64,000 nucleotides of DNA from assembly GCF_000281715.2 (NCBI RefSeq), contig NZ_CP124576.1:2611501-2675500 (forward strand), read 5' to 3'. The notes beneath the pieces were generated by a model. It ran no database searches. It was not told where the DNA came from and saw nothing but the letters and a program-made list of their open reading frames with translations. The DNA is from Sphingobium sp. AP49. GTDB lineage: Bacteria > Pseudomonadota > Alphaproteobacteria > Sphingomonadales > Sphingomonadaceae. The position numbers and the translations under genes were made by a program. This document shows positions 56,607-64,000 of the stretch, piece by piece. Positions within the stretch are counted from its first letter, which is position 1. Every line of letters begins with the position of its first letter.

Positions 56607-59600
56607 ATGCGACATTTGCTGGCCTGCACGGCCATCGCTCCGGTCCTGGTTGCCCTGGTGGCTACCGACGCCGCGGCGGAAACCACCATCGGTTCATCGA
56701 CCACCACCGCCGTAAAGACCTCCACGGCCGCCTCCGGCGCCCCTGATTCCATCACCGTCAGTTCGGCTGGCAGCATCACGCTGACCAGCGGCACGGCGAT
56801 CACGATGGACAGCAACAACAATGTCGGCAACGCTGGCACGCTGAAGATTTCCAACGTCGACAACGCGACCGGCATCCTCGCCTCGGCGGGAACGACCGGG
56901 AACATCACCAACAGCGGCACGATCACGCTGGACGAGGATTATACCGCGACCGACAGCGACAGCGATGGCGATCTTGACGGTCCCTTCTCCAAGCAGACCA
57001 ACAAGAACGGCATATTGGTCGCGGCCGGCGCTGCTCATATCGGCAATGTCGACAATAGCGGCACGATCACGATCGAGGGCAACAACTCCGCCGGCATCCG
57101 CATCAATTCCGCATTGACCGGCAATCTGTCGACCTATGGATCGACCAGCGTGGTCGGCGACAACAGCTATGGTGTCGTGGCCAACGACATCAGCGGCAAC
57201 GCCACCATTCGGGGTGCGATCAACACGGTTGGTGCGAACAGCACCGCCGTTGCATTGCTGGGCGACATCGGCGGCGCATTGAAGATTCAGGGCACACTGA
57301 TCAGCACCGGCTATCGCTACACTACCCGTCCGAGCGACGTGACCAAGCTTGACGCCGACGACCTGTTACAGGGTGGATCGGCGCTGGTCATCGCCGGCAA
57401 TGTCAGCGGCGGCGTGATCTTCGACGTGCCGCCCACCGCCAGCGACGATGACGATGATGATGACACCGACATTGACGATGACGGCCTGACCGATACCACC
57501 GAAACCACTGCCCAGGTCGTTACCTATGGCTCGGCGGCGGCGGTTCAGGTCGGTGCGGCCGATGCCGACACCAGCATCGGCGTGGTCGCGGCCGATAGCA
57601 GCGGCTACGGCATCGTCGTGCGCGGCGCGATCGGCGGCTACGGCATCTATGACGGCGTGTCCGCGAACGGCATGGTTATTGGTGGTCTTGGCGGCGACGT
57701 CACGGTGGCCAAGGGCATGCTGATCGCCGGCTCGGTCGCTGCCACTTCCTATGACAGCAACGCCACCGGCCTGCGCCTCGGATCGGGCGCTACCGTGCCG
57801 ACGGTCGAGGTGTCCGGCACCGTCAGCGCCACCGGCGCATCGCTCGCCAACACCAGTGCCCGCGCTCTGGTGATCGATGCCGGTGCCAATGTCACCACGA
57901 TCAAGGTCAGCGGCGCGATCGGCGCCCTCGCCCTCGACGATGAAAAGGGCAGCGCGATCGGCATCCTCGACAGCGCCGGAACCGTCACCAGCCTCAGCAA
58001 CACCGGCAAGATCAGCGCGGCAGGCGGCCTCACCAATGTCGCGATCGACCTTAGCGCCAACAGCAGCGGCGTCACCCTGACCCAGGCCGCGGCCTCTGCC
58101 ACCGCGGCAGCGCCCAACATCACCGGAACTATCAAGCTGGGTTCCGGCAATGACGTCATGACGGTGTCGGCAGGTACGATCATCGGCAATGTGAACCTGG
58201 GCGCGGGCAACAACAGCCTGGCCCTGTCGGGCAGTTCGACGCTGACCGGCAATGTCAGCTATGCCGGTACCGGCGCCGTCCTCACCCTGGCCGATACCGC
58301 CAAAATGGCGGGTGCGCTCGATTTCGGCGGCGGCGCAGGCACGATGACGCTCGGCGGTACATCCAGCTACAGCGGCGCCATCAGCAACAGCGGCAATATC
58401 GCGCTGGTTTTGAATGGTGGGACGCTGGCGGCCTCCAACACCGGGTCGGTCGCGCTCGCCTCGCTCAGCGCCAGTTCGGGTTCGACCCTGGGCGTCACCA
58501 TCAATGGCGCGGACGGCAGCCATACCGTCTATGATGTAGCCGGGGCGGCCAGCTTCGCCAGCGGATCGAAGGTCAAGGTGGCGCTTACCCAGGTCGGGGG
58601 CTCTGAGGGCGATTATGTGATCGTCCGCGCCGGATCGCTGTCCGGCAGCCCCGCGCTCGACAGCCAGACCCTGCTCCCTTACATGTTCAAGGGCAGCGTC
58701 TCGGGCGACAGCACGACCGGCGATGTCACCCTGTCCATCGCCGCCAAAACGACGTCGGAACTGGGCCTGACTGGATCGCTCTCAAGGGCTTATTCCGCAA
58801 TCTTCAATGCCCTCGATAACGATAGCACAGTCGCCGGCGCCTATCTGGGGATCACCGATGGCGCAACGCTGAACGCTGCGCTGCGTCAAATGCTGCCCGA
58901 ACATGCCGGTGGCACATTCGAGGCCGTCACCGCCGGTTCGCGCGCAACGGCGCGGATCCTGTCCGATCCCAACGGCATCTATCGCACCAAGGATGGCAGG
59001 CTCGGCTTCTGGCTCCAACAGGTCGCCTTCGGCAGTTCCAAGAGCCTGGGCGACACCGCGTCCTACGATATCAATGGCTGGGGTGCTGGCGGCGGCGTCG
59101 AATATCTGACCGATCTGGGCGCCTTCGGCGGCTCGTTCGCCTATATCCATGGCAGCGACAACAGCGACAGCTCGAACAATGCCGTCGATTCCGATCAGTA
59201 TGAACTGGCAGCGCACTGGCGCGGCAGTTGGGGTCCGCTCCAGGCCTTCGCCCGTGCATCGGCGGCACAGATCAACTTCAACGGCACCCGCAATTTCCAG
59301 ATCGACGATGTGCTGCGTACCGCCAAGGGCGACTGGTCCGGCCAGCTCTATTCGGCAACCGGCGGCCTTTCCTATCAGCTGCAGTTCGACCGGTTCAGCC
59401 TGCGTCCGTCCGTCGGCATCGACTATTATCGCCTGAAGGAAGACGGCTATAGCGAGACTGGCGGCGGCGATGCCTATGACCTGACCGTGATGAGCCGCAC
59501 CAGCGACGAACTGACCGCGAATGGCAGCGTGTCCGTCGGCTATGAACTGGGCAGCCTCAATCGCGAGGATGGCTGGGCACGGATCGAGCTGGAAGGCGGC

Positions 59601-59822
59601 CGTCGCCAGATCATCGGCGGTTCGCTCGGCAACACGGTCGCCTATTTCAAGGATGGCGACGCCTTCACCCTGGTCGCTGACGAGCGCACCAATGGCTGGA
59701 CCGGCCGCGCCCGCCTCTATGGCGGCACCGATACCTTCCGGGTCGGCGGTGAATTCGGCGCCGAACAACAACAAAGTCATGTGGCGATCTCATTTAGGGC
59801 GACGGTAAACTTCGTCCTGTGA
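56607..59822 (+). CDS. Autotransporter (type V secretion) with repeat-rich passenger
   Basis: This 1071-residue protein has a signal peptide (LLACTAIAPVLVALVATDAAA), a passenger of about 750 residues built of short beta-helix-like repeats rich in Gly, Ser, Thr and Asn, and a C-terminal autotransporter beta-barrel (about residues 790-1071, e.g. GRLGFWLQQVAFGSSKSLGD and VAISFRATVNFVL). It ends in Leu instead of the usual Phe. Two Asp-rich segments (near residues 116-125 and 280-299) look like calcium-binding loops. ATG 56607 has AGAGGA six bases upstream. It follows the signalling receptor by 112 bases and may belong to the same regulon. Its role (adhesion, biofilm or surface layer) is unknown. 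Confidence 0.9.
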   Translation: MRHLLACTAIAPVLVALVATDAAAETTIGSSTTTAVKTSTAASGAPDSITVSSAGSITLTSGTAITMDSNNNVGNAGTLKISNVDNATGILASAGTTGNITNSGTITLDEDYTATDSDSDGDLDGPFSKQTNKNGILVAAGAAHIGNVDNSGTITIEGNNSAGIRINSALTGNLSTYGSTSVVGDNSYGVVANDISGNATIRGAINTVGANSTAVALLGDIGGALKIQGTLISTGYRYTTRPSDVTKLDADDLLQGGSALVIAGNVSGGVIFDVPPTASDDDDDDDTDIDDDGLTDTTETTAQVVTYGSAAAVQVGAADADTSIGVVAADSSGYGIVVRGAIGGYGIYDGVSANGMVIGGLGGDVTVAKGMLIAGSVAATSYDSNATGLRLGSGATVPTVEVSGTVSATGASLANTSARALVIDAGANVTTIKVSGAIGALALDDEKGSAIGILDSAGTVTSLSNTGKISAAGGLTNVAIDLSANSSGVTLTQAAASATAAAPNITGTIKLGSGNDVMTVSAGTIIGNVNLGAGNNSLALSGSSTLTGNVSYAGTGAVLTLADTAKMAGALDFGGGAGTMTLGGTSSYSGAISNSGNIALVLNGGTLAASNTGSVALASLSASSGSTLGVTINGADGSHTVYDVAGAASFASGSKVKVALTQVGGSEGDYVIVRAGSLSGSPALDSQTLLPYMFKGSVSGDSTTGDVTLSIAAKTTSELGLTGSLSRAYSAIFNALDNDSTVAGAYLGITDGATLNAALRQMLPEHAGGTFEAVTAGSRATARILSDPNGIYRTKDGRLGFWLQQVAFGSSKSLGDTASYDINGWGAGGGVEYLTDLGAFGGSFAYIHGSDNSDSSNNAVDSDQYELAAHWRGSWGPLQAFARASAAQINFNGTRNFQIDDVLRTAKGDWSGQLYSATGGLSYQLQFDRFSLRPSVGIDYYRLKEDGYSETGGGDAYDLTVMSRTSDELTANGSVSVGYELGSLNREDGWARIELEGGRRQIIGGSLGNTVAYFKDGDAFTLVADERTNGWTGRARLYGGTDTFRVGGEFGAEQQQSHVAISFRATVNFVL

Positions 59823-59916
59823 CGTCTCACTCATGAATTGGCGGGCCACACCCCACAGACCCTCCCGGTCCGCCAGTTGCGCCATGGCATGATGTTCCTC
59901 CCCAAGGAGCGCCAGG

Positions 59917-59967
59917 GCAAAAAAGAGGGGCGTTGCATGGGTTTCACCCGAGCAACGCCCCTTTTTC
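59917..59967. terminator. Bidirectional-looking terminator after the autotransporter gene
   Basis: Perfect arms AGGGGCGTTGC (59926-59936) and GCAACGCCCCT (59952-59962) are flanked by AAAA on the left and TTTTT on the right. It ends the autotransporter transcript on the plus strand. Confidence 0.85.
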
Positions 59968-60037
59968 ATGCGGCGTTTCTTTTTCGTCCCCGCAACTGTC
60001 CCGTGCAGCAAAGCCCGATGATATGGCAATGGGCCAA

Positions 60038-60078
60038 GAAAAAAGGGGCGATGGCATCGCCATCACCCCTTTTTTTCC
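60038..60078. terminator. Bidirectional-looking terminator after gatB
   Basis: A long stem, AAAAGGGGCGATGG with CCATCACCCCTTTT, surrounds a short loop and has A-rich and T-rich flanks on opposite sides. It lies 20 bases past the gatB stop on the minus strand and also backs up the autotransporter terminator. No gene lies in the 275 bases between 59822 and 60098. Confidence 0.85.
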
Positions 60079-60097
60079 GTCGATTGACGTCCTGGCC

Positions 60098-61597
60098 TCA
60101 GCCGGCGAGCGCCTTCTTCACCAGTTCGTTGACGACCTGGGGATTGGCCTTGCCCTGCATCGCCTTCATCGTCTGGCCGACGAAGAAGCCGAACAGCGCT
60201 TCCTTGCCGCCGCGATACTGCTCGACCTTGTCGCCATTGTCGGCCAGCACCTTGGCCACCGCCGCTTCGATCGCACCGGTGTCGCTGGTCTGCTTCAGGC
60301 CCTTTTCCTCGACGATCTTGCCGGGCTTGTCGCCGGTTTCCAGCATGATCTCGAACACCTGCTTCGCGATCGTGCCGCTGATCGTGCCATCGGCCACCAG
60401 CGCCAGCAATTCAGCGCCTTCCTCGGGGCTTACCGGGCTTTCCTCAAGGCTTTTGCCAATGCGGTTGAGCGCGCCATACAGCTCCGACAGCAGCCAGTTG
60501 GCCGATGCCTTGGCGACTTCGCTCTCGCTCTTCTTCTGGATGCGCGCGCCTTCGGCCAGCAGCGCCTCGAACCAGCGCGCCGTGTCGGCGTCGGCGGTCA
60601 GGGTCGCGGCGTTGTAGGCGGACAGGCCCAGATCCTGCGCATAACGACGCAGCTTCGCGTCCGGCAGTTCGGGCAGCGACTGGCGGCATGCCTCCAGGAA
60701 GGCATCGTCCAGTTCCAGCGGCAACAGGTCGGGATCGGGGAAGTAGCGATAGTCATGCGCATCTTCCTTCGACCGCATCGAACGGGTCTCGTTCCGATCC
60801 GGATCATAGAGCCGGGTTTCCTGCACGATCTTGCCGCCGGCCTCCAGCACATCGACCTGGCGGTTCGCCTCATGCTCGACCACGGCCATCACGAAGCGGA
60901 CCGAGTTCACATTCTTGGTCTCGGTGCGGGTGCCAAATTCCTCCCCCGGGCGACGCACGGAGACATTGACGTCGGCGCGCATCGAGCCTTGGTCCATATT
61001 GCCGTCGCACGAGCCGACATAGCGAAGAATGGTTCGCAGCTTCGAGAGATAAGCCCCTGCTTCGGCAGGTGAACGCATGTCCGGCTTCGACACGATTTCC
61101 ATCAGCGCCACGCCCGACCGGTTGAGGTCGACATAGGAGCTGGTGGGATGCTGGTCGTGCATCAGCTTGCCGGCGTCCTGCTCGACATGGATGCGCTCGA
61201 CGCCGATCACCTTGGTGCTGGCTTCGGGATTCTTTTCGTCCAGAACGATCTCGATCTGCCCCTCGCCCACGATCGGGTGATAGAGCTGGCTGATCTGATA
61301 GCCCTGCGGCAGATCCGCGTAGAAATAATTCTTGCGGTCGAAGCGCGACCATTTGTTGATCTGGGCGTCGATCGCCATGCCGGTGCGCACCGCCTGGCGG
61401 ATGCACTCGCGGTTGGGCACGGGCAGCATGCCGGGCATGGCCGCGTCGATCAGCGAGACCTGCGTGTTCGGTTCCGCGCCGAACGCGGTCGCCGCGCCCG
61501 AAAAGAGCTTGGCGTTGGACGTGACCTGCGCGTGGACTTCCAGGCCGATCACGACCTCCCACTCGCCGGTTGCGCCCTGGATGCGATAGCTGCTCAT
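60098..61597 (-). CDS. gatB: Asp-tRNA(Asn)/Glu-tRNA(Gln) amidotransferase subunit GatB
   Basis: This 499-residue subunit binds the mischarged tRNA and activates it for amidation. Family blocks are [53 protein letters not shown] and SMRADVNVS, with the C-terminal YqeY-like domain at the end. Length is normal. It overlaps the small membrane protein gene by four bases and lies downstream of gatC and gatA on the same strand. Confidence 0.97.
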   Translation of the reverse strand: MSSYRIQGATGEWEVVIGLEVHAQVTSNAKLFSGAATAFGAEPNTQVSLIDAAMPGMLPVPNRECIRQAVRTGMAIDAQINKWSRFDRKNYFYADLPQGYQISQLYHPIVGEGQIEIVLDEKNPEASTKVIGVERIHVEQDAGKLMHDQHPTSSYVDLNRSGVALMEIVSKPDMRSPAEAGAYLSKLRTILRYVGSCDGNMDQGSMRADVNVSVRRPGEEFGTRTETKNVNSVRFVMAVVEHEANRQVDVLEAGGKIVQETRLYDPDRNETRSMRSKEDAHDYRYFPDPDLLPLELDDAFLEACRQSLPELPDAKLRRYAQDLGLSAYNAATLTADADTARWFEALLAEGARIQKKSESEVAKASANWLLSELYGALNRIGKSLEESPVSPEEGAELLALVADGTISGTIAKQVFEIMLETGDKPGKIVEEKGLKQTSDTGAIEAAVAKVLADNGDKVEQYRGGKEALFGFFVGQTMKAMQGKANPQVVNELVKKALAG

Positions 61598-62013
61598 TTT
61601 TTTCTGTTCCGATGATGAATATAGTTGATCGTGGTCAGGACGGCATTGCTGCCCAGCAGGCCAATGACCCAGCAGGCGGTCAGCAGGCGCAGGACGATGA
61701 CCTCGAAGCCCAGTTGCGCGCCTGCATGATGCGCAAACAGCGCAGCGACCAGCGCGATGGCGAGGAAAAAGCCCCCCATCCCGAACTCGCCGCGCAGGAT
61801 CACCGCGTTACCCACGCACAGGCCCAGGATGAATAGCGCGATCAGGACGAAGAATTTGGCCAGCAGTACATGGTCGAACGGCCGATTGTCGATGTCGGTC
61901 AGCGAATTGCCGACATAGGCGCTCAGGATCGCGCCGAAGGCGACGTTCAGCGCCGCCTGCGCCTCCCGCAGCACTTCGACATTGCGTTCCCGAAAACCGC
62001 CCGGTCTGAACAT
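61594..62013 (-). CDS. Small four-helix inner-membrane protein in the gat operon
   Basis: This 139-residue protein has about four hydrophobic segments (roughly residues 22-34, 49-69, 78-96 and 105-127) with a basic C-terminus (YIHHRNRKK). I recognise no family. Its stop overlaps the gatB start (ATGA), so it is translated with gatB. It may have no functional link to tRNA amidation. Confidence 0.8.
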   Translation of the reverse strand: MFRPGGFRERNVEVLREAQAALNVAFGAILSAYVGNSLTDIDNRPFDHVLLAKFFVLIALFILGLCVGNAVILRGEFGMGGFFLAIALVAALFAHHAGAQLGFEVIVLRLLTACWVIGLLGSNAVLTTINYIHHRNRKK

Positions 62014-62045
62014 GGCTTCTCCGTCCCTGGGGCCTCTTGCCTAGC

Positions 62046-63548
62046 TTACCACCATTTGTCCGGCCGCGCGGTGAACCCGGCCCGCTCTTCGATGGCGAGC
62101 GACGCGTTCAGCACGGTCTGTTCGTCCAGCGCCTTGCCGATCACCTGCAGGCCGATCGGCAGACCGGCCGCATCCAGCCCGCCCGGGATCGCCATCGCCG
62201 GTAGCCCGGCCAGCGAGGCCGGCACCGTGAAGACGTCGTTCAGATACATGGCCAGCGGATCGGCCTGCTTCTCGCCCAGCGCGAAGGAGGCGCTCGGCGC
62301 GGTCGGCGTCAGCAGCAGGTCGCACGTCTCGAACGCCTGTTCGAAATCGCGCGCGATCAGCGCCCGCACCTTCTGCGCCTGGGTATAATAGGCGTCGTAG
62401 AAGCCGGCCGAGAGCACATAGGTGCCGATCATGATGCGGCGCTTCACTTCCGGGCCGAAGCCGGCCGCGCGGGTCGCGGCATACATGTCCTGCAGCCCCG
62501 CCCCATCGGGCAGGTCGCGCTGGCCATAACGCACGCCGTCATAGCGGGCGAGGTTCGACGAGGCTTCGGCCGGGGCGATGATATAATAGGTCGGCAGCGC
62601 ATATTTGGTATGCGGCAGCGACACGTCCACCACTTCGGCGCCGGCGTCCTTGAGCCATTCGATGCCGCGATCCCACATGGCGGAGATTTCGGCGTTCAGG
62701 CCATCGGGGCGATATTCCTTGGGAATACCGACCTTCTTGCCCTTGAGATCGCTCGACAAATTGGCTTCCCACTGGGGTACGGCCAGATCGAGGCTGGTCG
62801 AATCCTTGGGATCGAAGCCCGACATGACCTCCAGCAGGATCGCATTGTCGCGCACCGTGCGCGCCATCGGCCCGGCCTGGTCGAGCGAGCTGGCGAAAGC
62901 GACGATGCCGAAGCGCGAGCAGCGGCCATAGGTCGGCTTGATGCCCGAAATGCCGGTGAAGGCGGCCGGCTGGCGGATCGAGCCACCGGTGTCGGTGCCG
63001 GTCGCCGCCGGGCAGAGCCGCGCAGAGATGGCCGAGGAGGAACCGCCCGAAGACCCGCCCGGCGCCAGCGCGGCGTTGCCGCCATCATTGCGCCGCCAGG
63101 GCGAGATCACATTGCCATAATAGCTGGTCTCGTTGGACGAACCCATGGCGAACTGGTCGAGGTTGAGCTTGCCCAGCATGCCCGCGCCCGCGGCCCACAG
63201 CTTGCCCGACACGGTCGATTCATAGGTTGGCACGAAGCCTTCCAGCATGTGCGACGCGGCGGTGGTCTGCGTGCCTTCGGTGCAGAACAGATCCTTCATG
63301 CCGATCGGCACGCCCGCCAGCGCGCCCAGAGTCTCGCCGGCCGCCTTCGCCTTGTCTGCAGCGTCAGCCGCTGCCAGTGCCTTTTCCGGCGTTTCCACAA
63401 TAAAGGCATTCAAGGCCTTGGCGGCGGCGACATTGGCGTTGAAGCCCTCGGCCACTTCGCGCGCCGAAAAATCGCCCGCGCGGAAGCCGTCGCGGATTTC
63501 CGCGACCGTCAGATCAGTCAAAGCGTTCTTGTCTGTAGAATTTGGCAT
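62046..63548 (-). CDS. gatA: Asp-tRNA(Asn)/Glu-tRNA(Gln) amidotransferase subunit GatA
   Basis: This 500-residue amidase-signature subunit releases ammonia from glutamine. The Ser-cisSer-Lys triad is K85 in PIGMKDLF, S166 in [10 protein letters not shown] and S190 in [11 protein letters not shown]. Its ATG overlaps the gatC TAA by one base (TAATG). Confidence 0.97.
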   Translation of the reverse strand: MPNSTDKNALTDLTVAEIRDGFRAGDFSAREVAEGFNANVAAAKALNAFIVETPEKALAAADAADKAKAAGETLGALAGVPIGMKDLFCTEGTQTTAASHMLEGFVPTYESTVSGKLWAAGAGMLGKLNLDQFAMGSSNETSYYGNVISPWRRNDGGNAALAPGGSSGGSSSAISARLCPAATGTDTGGSIRQPAAFTGISGIKPTYGRCSRFGIVAFASSLDQAGPMARTVRDNAILLEVMSGFDPKDSTSLDLAVPQWEANLSSDLKGKKVGIPKEYRPDGLNAEISAMWDRGIEWLKDAGAEVVDVSLPHTKYALPTYYIIAPAEASSNLARYDGVRYGQRDLPDGAGLQDMYAATRAAGFGPEVKRRIMIGTYVLSAGFYDAYYTQAQKVRALIARDFEQAFETCDLLLTPTAPSASFALGEKQADPLAMYLNDVFTVPASLAGLPAMAIPGGLDAAGLPIGLQVIGKALDEQTVLNASLAIEERAGFTARPDKWW

Positions 63549-63835
63549 TATTCGATCACCTTGGGCACCGCGAAAAAGCCATGTTCGGCCTGCGGCGCAT
63601 TGGCCAGCACCTTGTCACGCACATTGCCGTCGGTGACGACATCGTCGCGCAGCCGTTGATGGTTGGGGATGACGGCCGTCATCGGCTCTACGCCGGTCAC
63701 GTCCACCTCGCCCAGCTGCTCCACCCAGCCAAGGATATTGTTGAGTTCGGGCACCATGGCCTCGGCTTCGGCGTCGGTCACCGAAATACGCGAGAGGCTG
63801 GCGATCTTTTTCACGGTCTGAAGGTCTATCGACAT
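63548..63835 (-). CDS. gatC: Asp-tRNA(Asn)/Glu-tRNA(Gln) amidotransferase subunit GatC
   Basis: This 95-residue subunit stabilises GatA. It shows the family pattern [17 protein letters not shown] at the start and [17 protein letters not shown] in the middle, ending [13 protein letters not shown] 63835 gives the standard length; an upstream ATG at 63853 adds six residues. Confidence 0.94.
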   Translation of the reverse strand: MSIDLQTVKKIASLSRISVTDAEAEAMVPELNNILGWVEQLGEVDVTGVEPMTAVIPNHQRLRDDVVTDGNVRDKVLANAPQAEHGFFAVPKVIE

Positions 63836-63975
63836 GGGCCAAGCCGCTAGCACCCGCTCCTGCCCGCTTCAAGTGCCACCTGCGTCATCCGTCCATCTTG
63901 CATGGCCGCGCCGCTTGGGCCAGACAGGCGGCAAGAAGGCGGGACGCTCCCGCGCAGGGATGGAGACGAGAGCAA

Positions 63976-64000
63976 GTGGCCCGCAAATTCCTCTATATTG
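63976..64000 (+). CDS. Start of a gene cut by the window edge
   Basis: GTG 63976 is preceded by GGAGACGAG and opens MARKFLYI before the window ends. The hydrophobic start after two basic residues suggests a membrane anchor or signal peptide. Too little is visible to name it. It is divergent from gatC. Confidence 0.35.

Overview
The window is GC-rich, densely coding DNA with the gene content of an alphaproteobacterium of the order Sphingomonadales (Sphingobium/Novosphingobium/Sphingomonas type). The reasons are two large TonB-dependent receptors, FecI/FecR-type surface signalling, several beta-oxidation genes with sphingomonad-style TetR regulators, an intergenic palindromic repeat containing the motif CCTTCGACAGGCTCAG, and a gatCAB operon. 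No rRNA, tRNA, CRISPR array, insertion sequence or phage gene was seen. Species-level assignment is not possible by eye.

Layout. (a) 1-1337: the tail of an unidentified gene, a REP-like palindrome and a DUF4375/DMP19-type protein. (b) 1338-6552: a TonB-dependent receptor divergent from a PL11 rhamnogalacturonan lyase, a small pectin-utilisation locus. (c) 6562-9480: an operon of ECF sigma factor, anti-sigma factor and GMC oxidoreductase. (d) 9556-12300: two Gfo/Idh/MocA oxidoreductases and a VOC-fold protein around a 20-bp palindrome. (e) 12419-18195, minus strand: TetR, bifunctional FO synthase (FbiC, coenzyme F420 biosynthesis), F420:NADPH oxidoreductase, thiolase and thioesterase. (f) 18291-31041, plus strand, one tight ten-gene operon: APH-type phosphotransferase, SDR, acyl-CoA dehydrogenase, MFS transporter, acyl-CoA synthetase, PQQ/heme alcohol dehydrogenase lipoprotein, FadJ-like hydratase/dehydrogenase, thiolase-like protein, DUF35 OB-fold protein and SMP-30 lactonase-like lipoprotein. 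(g) 31096-41795: a second regulon with TetR, two PaaG/ECI-like crotonases, flavin reductase, a fused double type III CoA-transferase, a luciferase-like (LLM) oxidoreductase, a SnoaL-like protein, a quinone-oxidoreductase-like protein and a second PQQ/heme dehydrogenase. (h) 41783-51090: a complete glycogen operon glgP-glgB-glgC-glgA-glgX. (i) 51211-59822: a family VIII esterase-like protein, then FecI sigma, FecR, a TonB receptor with an STN domain, and a large autotransporter. (j) 60098-63835: gatC-gatA-membrane protein-gatB. (k) The start of a further gene at the right edge.

The most interesting part is 12.4-41.8 kb. The kinase + SDR + acyl-CoA dehydrogenase + acyl-CoA synthetase + transporter set matches the logic of the Pseudomonas levulinate (lva) operon and of animal ACAD10/11, in which a 4-hydroxyacyl-CoA is phosphorylated and then eliminated. 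Here it sits with a periplasmic PQQ dehydrogenase and an SMP-30-type lactonase, so a plausible route is alcohol/lactol to lactone to 4-hydroxy acid to CoA ester to beta-oxidation, with an aldolase-like thiolase/DUF35 pair cutting the chain. The divergently transcribed operon encodes the first step of F420 synthesis plus an F420-reducing enzyme, which suggests an F420H2-dependent reductive step under the same control. The second regulon carries a repeated operator, TTGCA-N6-TGCAA, before its TetR gene, before the crotonase gene and between the PQQ dehydrogenase and second crotonase genes. The substrate is unknown. All functional links here are inferences from gene families and order.
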